Shown here: positions 12,386 to 24,352 of the stretch, piece by piece | Layout of the letters: each line of letters begins with the position of its first letter | Position numbering within the stretch: position 1 is the first letter of the stretch | From: Lamellibrachia columna | Lineage: Eukaryota; Annelida; Polychaeta; Sabellida; Siboglinidae | NCBI GenBank assembly: GCA_963662155.1 | Contig: OY759269.1 | Location: forward strand, 6,164,970 to 6,228,969 | Length of the DNA stretch: 64,000 nt | Direction: 5' to 3' | Made by a program: the position numbers and the translations under genes | The notes under the pieces: model-generated | Told to the model about the DNA's origin: nothing | Database searches by the model: none | The model's input: the letters and a program-made list of their open reading frames with translations, nothing else

Positions 12386-12765
12386 CTTCACTAGAGAACC
12401 ACCACTAGCATGCCCATTTAACAGCTGTGGGAATAGCATGCCCATTTAACAGCTGTGGGAATAGATCACTGGTTCACTTCCGGGGCTCTATGGCATACAA
12501 ATAATAAATGGCTAGTGATTTTGAGATAGTACGCCTTCTAAAAAAATTTAACCTTGAAAAATTTGTTTTTGATCAGGGGAAAGGATGTTTTACATACTGG
12601 ACTAAAAAACATTAACATGGTCGCCTGTAGAAAAAGAAATACTGATCTGTCTGTCTGCTGTGGAATAGTATTTGTTAACATCCAGTCACCTTGCTATAGC
12701 CATGGGCTGAGTCTACAATAAATACAGTCTGTGTGGAGTCTACCTATTCATAGGTTATCTTGAAT
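12386..12765. repeat. Unclassified interspersed repeat, copy 1
   Basis: 'atagatcactggttcacttc' and 'gctagtgattttgagata' match 14190-14290 and 22845-22925. The 12600-12660 part ('ggtcgcctgtagaaaaa') resembles 23225-23260. There are three dispersed, diverged copies and no coding. A 31-bp direct duplication ('agcatgcccatttaacagct') sits at its left edge. Confidence 0.55.
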
Positions 12766-13079
12766 ACATTTATAGTGAAACAAAAGACATGGTTTTCAAC
12801 CTGTGCAACTATAACAGTTACTAAAGCATAACCATTTGTAACTACAATTAAGAATATCAACTTGTTTACTAGGAAAACCTTGTTGAACACACATCTTAAT
12901 TTACCGGGCCATGTTATACTGTTAGGTAACCTTACTCTATGAGTGTCGTATTCTGGCAATATTTGCTCACCATCATCATAATTTCTATAAAGCAAAATTA
13001 AATGATAACCCTTTCTATTACATGGACATTCAAGCCAATGCGATCCCAAGGTATGTTGTATTAAGATCCAAGCGCCATG

Positions 13080-13520
13080 TACACCTTAACAATTCTAATC
13101 TTCATATCAGCCTTCGCCCGTGGGGGCCGTTGACATCATCCTGTCACTTGGCGTCCTCGTCGTCTCCCGTGCAATATGCTGGCCTCCAGTTGTCCACTGC
13201 CTCGCGTTGTCGATCCAGGCAGTTCTCCTTCGTCCTGGCCTGTTCTTTCCCTCGACTTCACCTTCGATTGATGGCTTTGTCTTTTCCAGTGTCCATATTT
13301 TGCCAGTTCCCGTCCCTTCAGCTGTGTTACCAGTACTTTGTCATCAGATACACCAACCTGTTGTCGGACCCAGACTTTTTTTCTTCTTTTCGACCCAGCT
13401 GACTCGGAGCATACAGCACCACACCAAAATACGTCCAATCTTTTTCCGTCAGTCTTTCACAGCCCAGTGTTCTGAACCATATAGGACCGCGCACCAGACT
13501 AGCGATTTGACTAATTGTAT
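13080..13520 (-). mobile_element. Non-LTR retrotransposon RT C-terminal fragment
   Basis: Minus-strand frames read VLYGSEHWAV, then KKVWVRQQVGVSDDK, LKGRELAKYGHWKR and ILHGRRRGRQ. This is the typical order of a retrotransposon RT tail (LYGSExW, iR..lgv, rL.wfGH, GRRRGRQ). Stops and frameshifts break it. Confidence 0.6.
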
Positions 13521-14075
13521 CTTCAGACACTATTAAAATTGTCTTTGCCACACTCTACTAATTTACATCAGTCAAGCTTGTTAATGGTTTGACCACCTTT
13601 GTGTGTGTGTCTGGGAGATAATGTAACTTCCTTCACTGTCAACGGAAAGATATAAACTGACATGATAAATGGCTGAGAAAAATTTAGAGATCTGCTTATT
13701 TGTTGTTTTGAAAACCATGCTGTTAAAATTCAAGACCATGACAACAAGACGTTTTGTTAGACGGTTTAAAAAATTACATATTACCCTGTGTGTTTAATTT
13801 TAAGGCCATTGTAGTGTACAGGTCTGTTGGGACCGACACTGTTTAGACCTCATTTATTATGGACAGTACCTACTAGATATTCGATCCGGAGATGTGACAA
13901 GGTCTATTTTTGTACCAAAAAAACAGCAGATGACTGAGGAAATGTGTTTTTGTCACACATTGCATCTGCCGTGAAACAAAATGGCACCTTCCGGCAATCA
14001 ATACTACTCCAAAAGAGCAGCTCGTAAAGCTGTGCTTCACTGTTTAGGCATTATGGCGGTGTAAGCCAGTGGTAA
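13521..14075. other. No recognised gene
   Basis: No exon, RNA gene or element end identified. Confidence 0.4.
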
Positions 14076-14079
14076 TATC

Positions 14080-14360
14080 CCCTGTAATCTGACTGTCTGT
14101 TGGGAAGGCCTATCCATGGGGTTGATGCTACTCTTGAGTACATTCACTGTCTTGCTGCTGTGGGCTTGTAAATGTCTGCTTCTGTCCTACTGAGATAAGG
14201 GGATGGATCACTGTTTTACTTCCGAGTTCATGGCTGGAATATAGTGCCAGTGATTTTAAGATGGTCCCCCTTTTGACAAATTTTTGCTGTCTGTAAAATT
14301 ATATTTGAACAGGAATATGACCATATTTGAGGACTACGACACTTATGTTGTGTCCTGATT
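14080..14360. repeat. Unclassified interspersed repeat, copy 2
   Basis: 'gatggatcactgttttactt', 'gccagtgattttaagatgg' and 'tttgaggactacgac' match copies at 12386-12765 and 22800-23260. No coding content. Confidence 0.5.
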
Positions 14361-14979
14361 AAAATTTCTAGTGGCTGGCTGTCAACATATGTGTGTGCCA
14401 GTGACTGTAGGTAACGGTAAAATAAATAGTGGCCTGTCCCCATACTGACAGTCCAAGTGTAACTTACTGGCAGTGGATGTCAAGCTGTAGTGGTGACAGT
14501 CTCTCTGTATGTGTTTTGTTTGGCAGTGTCTGTTTCTGCACCCTATGATGGTGACAGTCATCTGTATATAGTATGTGAACTTGTTTTTCTGTCGTGCTGT
14601 GAGGTAAACATTGGGAGTAGATAGATTCTGCAGTAGGGTAGAAAAAACTTGAATAGTGTTTGTCATGATGTCATGTGGAATAACTTGCTTTGTGACTTGA
14701 ACAGAAAAGTAGAAAAACACATCCCTTGATCCAGTTATGTGCTATGTAATTTTTGCACATTTGTTATGCTAAAATGAACATGACATCCATATAGACATGT
14801 TATGCGTTAGGACATGATGCTCTACAATATGTTCTTATTTAAATGGAGGATAAGTGGAATGGAATACCTTGGTCCTGTTAGACAAGGGAATTAAAATCCA
14901 GATTAATAATATACAAAACAGGAGTTTAGCAAATTACAAGACAATTTGTAGAGACGAACATTCCAGCAAAGATAGAGCT

Positions 14980-15412
14980 TCAAACCGTGATGTTACTTGT
15001 GATGTCAGTCTTGCTGTGTGAATCATGGATGCCATACACGGGGATTGAGAAGTGCATCTAAACTTTTTAGATGAACTGCTTCTGTGATCTGCAGATTCAC
15101 TATAAATCACACACATCCAACATACAGATACGCGACTTGTGACACAATATGTGGGCTAACATGAAGAATCACTAATATGATTCAGTATACATCGCACACA
15201 CCATGCATGCATGCACGCATGCACACGCAACATACAGGTACGACCAGTCACGACACAGTATGTGGGCCAACATGAATTATTAACCATAGCCTGAAAAAGG
15301 AAGCTACAATGGCTTGGGCATGTACTGAAGTGGAAAGGTGGTTTAGCTATCCAAGTACTGCAAGGAAATGTCCCGCGGTCAAGGGTGGAAGAGGGAGACT
15401 GCACAGAAGTGA
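14980..15412 (+). mobile_element. Non-LTR retrotransposon RT C-terminal fragment
   Basis: Broken forward frames read CESWMPYTGIEKCI (compare LYGCESWTLT), YKSHTSN, KRKLQWLGHVLKWKGG and QVLQGNVP. This is the usual RT C-terminal order. A ~40-bp segment including 'acacagtatgtgggc' is duplicated inside it (15140-15170 and 15250-15280). Confidence 0.6.
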
Positions 15413-15423
15413 TGGTTAGAGTA

Positions 15424-16172
15424 CCATATTCGACCTATTAAATGTACATGCCCTAATTAGCGTACACCCCATTTTTAATCAGCAGGATCCATAATTATTG
15501 TAATTTGACTACTGTGAAACAACTGAAAGGTATCACCATCTGGTGTTAGACAGTTGGCACCACCTTTCAGTTGTTCTACACAAGTCACCAAATGGCACCA
15601 CTAGTGTTAAAGTTACCTAATTGTCTAGAGAAACCAATATGTTGGTGTACACTTATAAGAACAGATTCCTTAACAAATATGTTGATGTACACTTATAAGA
15701 ACAGATTCCTTAACAAATATGTTGATGTACACTTATAAGAACAGATTCCTTAACAAATATGTTGACGTACACTTATAAGAACAGATTCCTTAACAAATAT
15801 GTTGACGTACACTTATAAGAACAGATTCCTTAACAAATATGTTGATGTACACTTATAAGAACAGATTCCTTAACAAATATGTTGATGTACACTTATAAGA
15901 ACAGATTCCTTAACAAATATGTTGGTGTACACTTATAAGAACAGATTCCTTAACAAATATGTTGATGTACACTTATAAGAACAGATTCCTTAACAAATAT
16001 GTTGATGTACACTTATAAGAACAGATTCCTTAACAAATATGTTGGTGTACACTTATAAGAACAGATTCCTTAACAAATATGTTGGTGTACACTTATAAGA
16101 ACAGATTCCTTAACAAATTTCCATGGCCCAATTTTTTTAAAGTGTACTGTACGCTTAATAGGTCAAATACTG
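15424..16172 (-). mobile_element. MITE-like element, copy 2, swollen by a 40-bp tandem array
   Basis: The left end TA|CCATATTCGACCTATTAA and right end (inverted TACAGTATTTGACCTATTAA) form terminal inverted repeats with TA flanks. The central palindrome 'aacaactgaaagg' / 'cctttcagttgtt' is at about 15519-15575. Copy 1 at 12075-12385 contains only one unit of the sequence that is amplified here. Confidence 0.7.
15640..16120. repeat. 40-bp minisatellite, about 12 copies
   Basis: The unit is 'aaatatgttgatgtacactt' followed by 'ataagaacagattccttaac'. The only common variants are at 'gttgAtg/gttgGtg/gttgAcg'. It is internal to the MITE-like element. Confidence 0.95.
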
Positions 16173-17079
16173 TATGTTATTTAGTGGACATGAAGGCAGT
16201 TAGAAGAACTCATCAGACCTTAATTGAATTTAATTGAAAATTTATTTTATTTTAAATTAAAGTCGAAATAAAATAACAGAAGGAAATTTGCGTGCACTGC
16301 CAAGGAATGTCACTCCAGTGTCCAGCAGGATACAGGATAGAATTAATAAAACTTTGCCTCGTTTTTTCACATCAGTAACAGTTTATAATTCATTAGTTCC
16401 CTGCATGTCTGCCACAGTGGCAGCTCCAACCAGTCATTTTCAGAAGATGGTCTGAGATGTTGAAACGATGACAAACGTGCGTAAGATATTGTGAGTTTAT
16501 GACCAGGTCAACATTTTGTGTAATCTGCACAAATATCACGAACAATTTGTTTTATGTTGTTCTGTGTACAATTGACCATAATCATGTCATTGTTAGAGGG
16601 CCATTTGCCAATAATGGCAGGATAGCATTTCAGATAACTCACATTTGCCAGATTTTCATTGTTCTGTTGACTAAAACCCAGTTGGTGATTGTCTTCGCCA
16701 TGAATGCAAATCTGACACGTGAGGGTCAGTATTGACGTCACATCATTCATGCGTCTGTGCGGCACGCTTTGCTCTCGCATCAATACTGGGTCTATGTGAT
16801 GTGGATATTGATCAGAATTTCTTCTGAGTGTAGTGGCTTGAATGCAGTTAGTTTTGTGATAGTCTCACGGTTACAGCTGATTAATCACATCAATTCGGCA
16901 GCTGGTTAGAATGAGATTAACAGAGCACTAGAACCGTGACGTCACTCGTGTTGTTGTCTGTCGAATCCATGTGGATACGTGGTGAAGTGTATGTAGACTA
17001 TTACGTGCAGTGATACCGGGTGGGGCTACTACTGATAGAAGGTGGAGTTGTCTTTGAAAGACAAGGGTGCGTTATATTC
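16173..17079. other. No recognised gene
   Basis: No coding exon supported. Two opposite open frames at 16499-16783 have no recognised motif. Confidence 0.4.
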
Positions 17080-17795
17080 TGGTGTGTGGGTGAGTGTGTT
17101 TGTATGTTTATGTGACCGTGCTGTATGTGTGTACCTCAATACTACACTGATGTGTGGGTGTGTTTGTATGTTTATGTGACAGTGCTGTATGTGTGTGCCT
17201 CAATACTACACTGATGTGTGGGTGTGTTTGTATGTTTATGTGACAGCGCTGTATGTGTGTGCCTCAATACTACACTGATGTGTGAGTGTGTTTGTATGTT
17301 TATGTGACAGCGCTGTATGTGTGTGCCTCAATACTACACTGATGTGTGAGTGTGTTTGTATGTTTATGTGACAGCGCTGTATGTGTGTGCCTCAATACTA
17401 CACTGATGTGTGAGTGTGTTTGTATGTTTATGTGACAGTGCTGTATGTGTGTGCCTCAATACTACACTGATGTGTGAGTGTGTTTGTATGTTTATGTGAC
17501 AGTGCTGTATGTGTGTGCCTCAATACTACACTGATGTGTGAGTGTGTTTGTATGTTTATGTGACAGTGCTGTATGTGTGTGCCTCAATACTACACTGATG
17601 TGTGAGTGTGTTTGTATGTTTATGTGACAGTGCTGTATGTGTGTGCCTCAATACTACACTGATGTGTGAGTGTGTTTGTATGTTTATGTGACAGTGCTGT
17701 ATGTGTGTGTGCCTCAATACTACACTGATGTGTGAGTGTGTTTGTATGTTTATGTGACAGTGCTGTATGTGTGTGCCTCAATACTACACTGATGA
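17080..17795. repeat. 64-bp minisatellite, about 11 copies
   Basis: The unit contains 'tgtttgtatgtttatgtgac', 'agtgctgtatgtgtgtgcct' and 'caatactacactga'. Copies are nearly identical. It immediately precedes the decoy-acceptor region upstream of OSBP exon A. Confidence 0.93.
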
Positions 17796-17804
17796 AAGAC
17801 ACTG

Positions 17805-18410
17805 GGCCTGTGTTTGTTATAGTGGAACAAATTGAGTCGCTATTTGATACAGAGGAAGAAACTAGGTTTTTGTTTATTACAGAAGAAACTAGGTTTTTGT
17901 TTGTTACAGAGGAAGAAACTAGGTTTTTGTTTGCTACTGAGGAAGAAACTAGCTTTTCGTTTGCTACTGAGGAAGAAAATAGTTTTTTGTTTGTTGCAGG
18001 GTACGAAAGTGAGTGGCTGATTGTAACAGATGAAGAAACTGAATGTCTGTCTGTTACAGAGGATGAAAGTGAGTGTATGTCTGTTACAGTGGAAGTGAGT
18101 GTATGCTTGTTACAGAGGATGAAAGAGTATGTCTGTAATAGTGAACATAAGTGAATGTATGCTTGTTACAGTGGGTGAAAGTGTATGTCTGTTACGATGG
18201 AAGTGAGTGTATACTTGTTACAGTGAATTAAAATGTATGTCTGTTACAGTGGAAGTAAGTGAGTGTGCGCTTGTTACAGTGGATGAAAGTGTATACCTGT
18301 TACAGTGGAAGTAAGTGAGTGTATGCTTGTAACAGTGGATGAAAGTGTATGTCAGTTACAGTGGTTGAAAGTGTATGCTTGTTGCAGAGGAAGGAACTAT
18401 GTGCTCTTTA
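17805..18410 (+). repeat. Degenerate repeats of a splice-acceptor-like motif
   Basis: Irregular 30-45-bp repeats carry 'tttgttacagaggaagaaac'. The true acceptor of OSBP exon A, 1.5-2 kb downstream, reads 'tttgttacag|aggaggaaaac', so each unit copies the end of the intron plus the first bases of the exon. The forward translation reads (VTEEETRFLF)n in the exon's frame context, but there is no evidence of use. Confidence 0.75.
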
Positions 18411-18454
18411 GTTACATCACAAAATAAGTGTCCATAGAAGAATGAGAATGCCTG

Positions 18455-19848
18455 TTACACAGTGCATGTTCCAGAGTGTGTGTGTCTGTGTGTTACACAG
18501 TACATGTTACAGAGTGTGTGTGTCTGTGTATTACTCAGTACATGTTACAGAGTGTGTGTGTCTGTGTGTTACACAGTACATGTTACAGAGTGTGTGTCTG
18601 TGTGTTACACAGTACATGTTACAGAGTGTGTGTGTCTGTATTACACTATACATGTTACAGAGTGTGTGTGTCTGTGTGTTACACAGTACATGTTACAAAA
18701 TGTGTGTGTCTGTATTACACTATACATGTTACAGAGTGTGTGTGTCTGTGTGTTACACAGTACATGTTACAGAGTGTGTATCTGTGTATTATGCTATACA
18801 TGTTACAGAGTGTGTGTGTCTGTGTGTTACACAGTACATGTTACAGAGTGTGTGTGTCTGTGTGTTACACAGTACATGTTACAGAGTGTGTGTGTCTATG
18901 TGTTACACAGTACATGTTACAGAGTGTGTATCTGTGTATTACGCTATACATGTTACAGAGTGTATGTGTATGGGTGTTACACAGTACATGTTACAGAGTG
19001 TGTAACCACGTGTCTGTTTGTTACACAGTACATGTTACAGAGTGTGTATCTGTGTATTACGCTATACATGTTACAGAGTGTGTGTGTATGGGTGTTACAC
19101 AGTACATGTTACAGAGTGTGTAACCACGTGTCTGTTTGTTACACAGTACATGTTACAGAGTGTGTATCTGTGTATTACGCTATACATGTTACAGAGTGTG
19201 TGTGTATGGGTGTTACACAGTACATGTTACAGAGTGTGTAACCACGTGTCTGTGTGTTACACAGTACATGTTACAGAGTGTGTATCTGTGTATTACGCTA
19301 TACATGTTACAGAGTGTGTGTGTCTGTGTGTTACACAGTACATGTTACAGAGTGTGTGTGTCTGTGTGTTACACAGTACATGTTACAGAGTGTGTGTGTC
19401 TGTGTGTTACACAGTACATGTTACAGAGTGTGTGTGTCTGTGTGTTACACAGTACATGTTACAGAGTGTGTGTGTGTGTCTGTGTTACACGGTACATGTT
19501 ACAGAGTGTGTATCTGTGTTACGCTATACAAGTTACAGAGTGTGTGTGTGTCTGTGTGTTACACTATACATGTTACAGAGTGTGTAACCACGTGTCTGTT
19601 TGTTACACAGTACATGTTACAGAGTGTGTATCTGTGTATTACGCTATACATGTTACAGAGTGTGTAACCACGTGTCTGTTTGTTACACAGTACATGTTAC
19701 AGAGTGTGTATCTGTGTATTACGCTATACATTTTACAGAGTGTGTAACCACGTGTCTGTTTGTTACACAGTACATGTTACAGAGTGTGTATCTGTGTATT
19801 ACGCTATACATGTTACAGAGTGTGTAACCACGTGTCTGTTTGTTACAG
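18455..19848 (+). repeat. Complex TG-rich array ending at the OSBP exon A acceptor
   Basis: About 35 copies of a 30-45-bp unit contain 'acacagtacatgttacagag' and 'tgtgtgtgtctgtgtgtt'. A longer higher-order variant has 'taaccacgtgtctgtttgtt'. The last copy supplies the real acceptor 'gtctgtttgttacag'. Several forward frames stay open across the array only because the units lack stops. Confidence 0.9.
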
Positions 19849-20096
19849 AGGAGGAAAACGAGACAGCCAATGAGCAGCCAGACAAGACTGAACTGCAGAC
19901 CCTGCTTCGCCAGCTCAACTCGAAGCTCGAGGACCTGAACACATGCAACGACCTGATCACAAAGCACGGCACGGCTCTGCAGCGGGCCCTCAGTGAGCTG
20001 GAGCAACTGGAGCCTGCGTCAGAGAGCGTGACCAAGATCAAGGCCGTCAACGAGCGGGCCACACTCTTCAGAATCACCTCGAATGCTATGATCAAT
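19849..20096 (+). CDS. OSBP: OSBP exon A (coiled coil, first part)
   Basis: The acceptor is tgttacag|AG and the donor AAT|gtaagt. The 248 nt are two bases completing a codon plus 82 codons. It encodes KTELQTLLRQLNSKLEDL and NERATLFRITSNAMIN, which are recognisable in OSBP/ORP4. GC-rich coding sequence stands out sharply from the TG-rich array on its left and the donor-derived array on its right. Confidence 0.95.
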
Positions 20097-23000
20097 GTAA
20101 GTCATTCTGTGTAGTTATTTCAATGTAAGTCATTCCATGTATTTATATCAAGTCATTCCGTGTAGTTATGTCAGTGTAAGTCATTCCATGTCATCAATGT
20201 AATCAATGTAAGTCATTCCGTTTAGCTATATAAATGTAAGTCATTCCGTGTAGTTATATCAATGTAAGTCATTCCGTGTAGTTATGTCAGTGTAAGTCAT
20301 TCCGTTTAGTTATATCATTGTAAGTCATTCCGTGTAGTTATGTCAATGTTGTCAGTTATGTCAATGTAAGTCATTCTGTGTAGCTATGTCAATGTAAGTC
20401 ATTCCGTGTAGTTATGTCAGTGTAAGTCATTCCGTGTAGTTGTATCAATGTAATTCATTCCGTGTAGTTATATCAATGTAAGCCATTCCGTGTAGTTATG
20501 TCAGTGTAAGTCATTCCGTGTAGTTGTATCAATGTAATTCATTCCGTATAGTTATATCAATGTAAGCCATTCCGTGTAGTTATATCAATGTAAGTCATTG
20601 TGTGTAGCTATGTCAATGTAAGTCATTCCGTGTAGTTATATCAATGTAAGTCATTCCGTGTAGTTATGTCAATTTAAGTCATTCTGTGTAGTTATGTCAA
20701 TGTTGTCATTATGTCAGTTATGTCAATGTAAGTCATTCCATGTAGTTATGTCAGTGTAAGTCATTCCGTGTAGTTATATCAATGTAAGCCATTCCATGTA
20801 GTTATGTCAGTGTAAGTCATTCTGTGTAGTTATGTCAGTGTAAATAATTCCGTGTAGTTATATCAATGTAAGCCATTCCGTGTAGTTATATCAATGTAAG
20901 TCATTCTGTGTAGCCATGTCAATGTAAGTCATTCCGTGTAGTTATGTCAGTGTAACTCAATCTGTGTAGTTATATCAATGTAAGTCATTCCATGTAGTTA
21001 TATCAATTTAAGTCATTCAGTGTAGTTATGTCAATGTTGTCAGTTATGTCAATGTAAGTCATTCCATGTAGTTATGTCAGTGTAAGTCATTCCGTGTAGT
21101 TATATCAATGTAAGCCATTCCGTGTAGTTATATCAATGTAAGTCATTCCGTGTAGTTATGTTAATTTAAGTCATTCTGTGTAGTTATGTTAATGTTGTCA
21201 TTATGTCAATGTAATTCATTCCATGTAGTTATGTCAGTGTAAGTCATTCCGTGTAGTTATATCAATGTAAGCCATTCCATGTAGTTATATCAATGTATGT
21301 CATTCCGTGTAGTTATGTCAGTGTAAGTCATTCTGTGTAGTTATATCAATGTAAGTAATTTTGTGTAGTTATATCATTGTAAGTAATTCCGTGTAGTTAT
21401 GCCAACAGCTCATAAAGCAGGTCACTGATTACTAATATTTGCATGTGTTGCCATGATTCCAGCTGTCGAAAATAGTGTCTTCCATAATGGGCCTGATTAA
21501 ATAAATTTCAATTTTAACAAAGTAGAATTTATAAACATCTTATACTGCATAAACGTTGTGATTAATGCTAAATTTGATGTCAGTAAGTGTGTTAGGTTTT
21601 CGATCATAACCTCATTGCACTAACGACATTTTGTTGATAGTTTGGCTTATGTAAACTGTTTTTTCATCTTGGTGCTTCAATTGGTGCTTCAATTGCTAAT
21701 ATTTAAAATGCACTTGTTGGCATGATTTCAGCTGTCATAAATTGTTTTTTACAATAATTGGTGTGATTAAATCAAACGAGGCACCAGTCCATCAGTTACT
21801 GCTCATGGGGCCACGCAAGTGTTCTAGAAACAGACGAGTCTCTTTTTAAACAACCTCCAGTGTTACTGTTGATGTGAACTAGTGTGACAGCAGGTTCCAG
21901 TGTCAGTGCTGCAATACCGATGTATGTGTGGTGATATGACTAAATGAAATACCACAAGTGAACTTGTTCAGTCGCATATCTAAGATTTCGCAACAGGGGG
22001 GATCTTAGTCATCCATTAGTTCACCATTCTACCATACAGTGGTGCAACTGGTTACATAAAAAAAATCCAAAAATTTTAGCAGGGGGCATGGCCCATTGGC
22101 CTCCCCCTAAATACGCATCTGAATGTGTTTGAATTTATGTGTTACGTATAATGCAGAAACTACACAAGGTTCTTACCTGTGGTGTTGATGCAACATTATT
22201 TTATGTATGTGATAGCAGAATGTCTGATTCTCCAGGAACTTTACAAAGTTTCCCATATTTAAGAAAATATAAACCTTCAACTGAAGTGAAGTGTGTACTG
22301 AATTTCCAGGATTCTCCTCCACTTCCTACATCTCAAGAAAATCTTAACCTTCCTGGAAGTCAATCGATTGTTGAAGACTGACATCAGAATGAACAAATCG
22401 GCTCCATTTCCCACAAGTCATGCATATTTTAGGTGGAGGAGCTTTGAAATTCTCAATAACCATACGGACGAAATCGGTCATGTGGGCTCCAAGGAAAACT
22501 GCCACATGGGTGTGAAACAGACTATTAGACACACCCTAGGCTGGGTATAAGCACATCAAATGTCTCCCGCCACGGATATTATGTTTTCATGTGATTACAA
22601 CGTGGCATTCCTTGGGAGAACCGCTGGATTATATTACTGTAATTATCAGCTGTGTATGGCACTGCCCGGCTTCCTAAACACAGTGTGATTTTTGCTTGTT
22701 GCATAATTAAAATCAGTGTCAAAATCTATGTTGGTGGAGGCACAGTGAGCGGTATCCATGGAGATTGGCCCCATTTGGTTTAGATGACCTAGACTTCCCC
22801 TTGGTTGACTCTGCTGACGGGTGGCTGTCTGGCCTGGGTGGTGGGGATAGATCATTATTTTACTTTGGGTTTTACCTCCGGGTCCATGTCATACGAATAA
22901 AGTGCTGGTGATTTTGAGGATTTTTGTACCTTGAAAAAACAGTTTATGAACACAGAAAATGGTATCCTTGCAGACTATGACATTTCTGCCACGTGCAGGA

Positions 23001-24317
23001 TTACATTTCTAAAACTTTGCTGATTGACAGCATTATTATCAGTGATGGAGGGTTCCCCGGTTTGTTCGGGCAACAAATGACTGTCTTCCATGTTGATTTT
23101 CTTTAAAAAAAATTGTAGGATTTAAAGAAAACTGTGTAGCAGGCGAGTGACACGACATGCAACCTCTTGTGCCATGGTGATAACATCCGAACCATTATCT
23201 TGCATGCAGCACTAGAAAACGTTAATATAGTCACCTATGGAAAAACAAATAATTGTCTGTGCCTTTGGTTTATGTACCTACAGTGTTGTGTGAGAGAAAC
23301 AACCCTCTCTTTACTGGGCTGTTCTTGTGTGAGAGAAACAACCCTCTCTTTACTGGGCTGTTCTTGTGTGAGAGAAACAACCCTCTATTTACTGGGCTGT
23401 TCTTGTGTGAGAGAAACAACCCTCTCTTTACTGGGCTGTTCTTGTGTGAGAGAAACAACCCTCTCTTTACTGGGCTGTTCTTGTGTGAGAGAAACAACCC
23501 TCTCTTTACTGGGCTGTTCTTGTGTGAGAGAAACAACCCTCTCTTTACTGGGCTGTTCTTGTGTATCAGCTAAACAACCCTCTCTTTACTGGGCTGTTCT
23601 TGTGTATCAGCTAAACAACCCTCTCTTTACTGGGCTGTTCTTGTGTATCAGCTAAACAACCCTCTCTTTACTGGGCTGTTCTTGTGTGAGAGAAACAACC
23701 CTCTCTTTACTGGGCTGTTCTTGTGTGAGAGAAACAACCCTCTCTTTACTGGGCTGTTCTTGTGTATCAGCTAAACAACCCTCTCTTTACTGGGCTGTTC
23801 TTGAGTGAGAGAAACAACCCTCTCTTTACTGGGCTGTTCTTGTGTGAGAGAAACAACCCTCTCTTTACTGGGCTGTTCTTGTGTGAGAGAAACAACCTTC
23901 TCTTTACTGGGCTGTTCTTGTGTATCAGCTAAACAACCCTCTCTTTACTGGGCTGTTCTTGTGTGAGAGAAACAACCCTCTCTTTACTGGGCTGTTCTTG
24001 TGTGAGAGAAACAACCCTCTCTACTGGGCTGTTCTTGTGTGAGAGAAACAATCCTCTCTTTACTGGGCTGTTCTTGTGTATCAGCTAAACAACCCTCTCT
24101 TTACTGGGCTGTTCTTGTGCAGCAGCTAAACAACCCTCTCTTTACTGGGCTGTTCTTGTGCAGCGGCTAAACAACCCTCTCTTTACTGGGCTGTTCTTGT
24201 GCAGCAGCTAAACAACCCTCTCTTTACTGGGCTGTTCTTGTGCAGCAGCTAAACAACTTATGTATGTTTGGAATGCTTTGTTGCTACAGCAGCAACCGCT
24301 TCACACAGCTGTTTCCG

Positions 24318-24352
<35 letters not shown>

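Noticed and set aside
18442..19827. Long overlapping Cys/Val/Tyr-rich open frames
   Set aside because: They are translations of a TG-rich tandem array in all frames; no codon bias or domain, and they end at the OSBP acceptor.
23167..23655. Repeated LCERNNPLFTGLF protein
   Set aside because: The frame is broken by 41-bp units later in the same array; it is a non-coding minisatellite.
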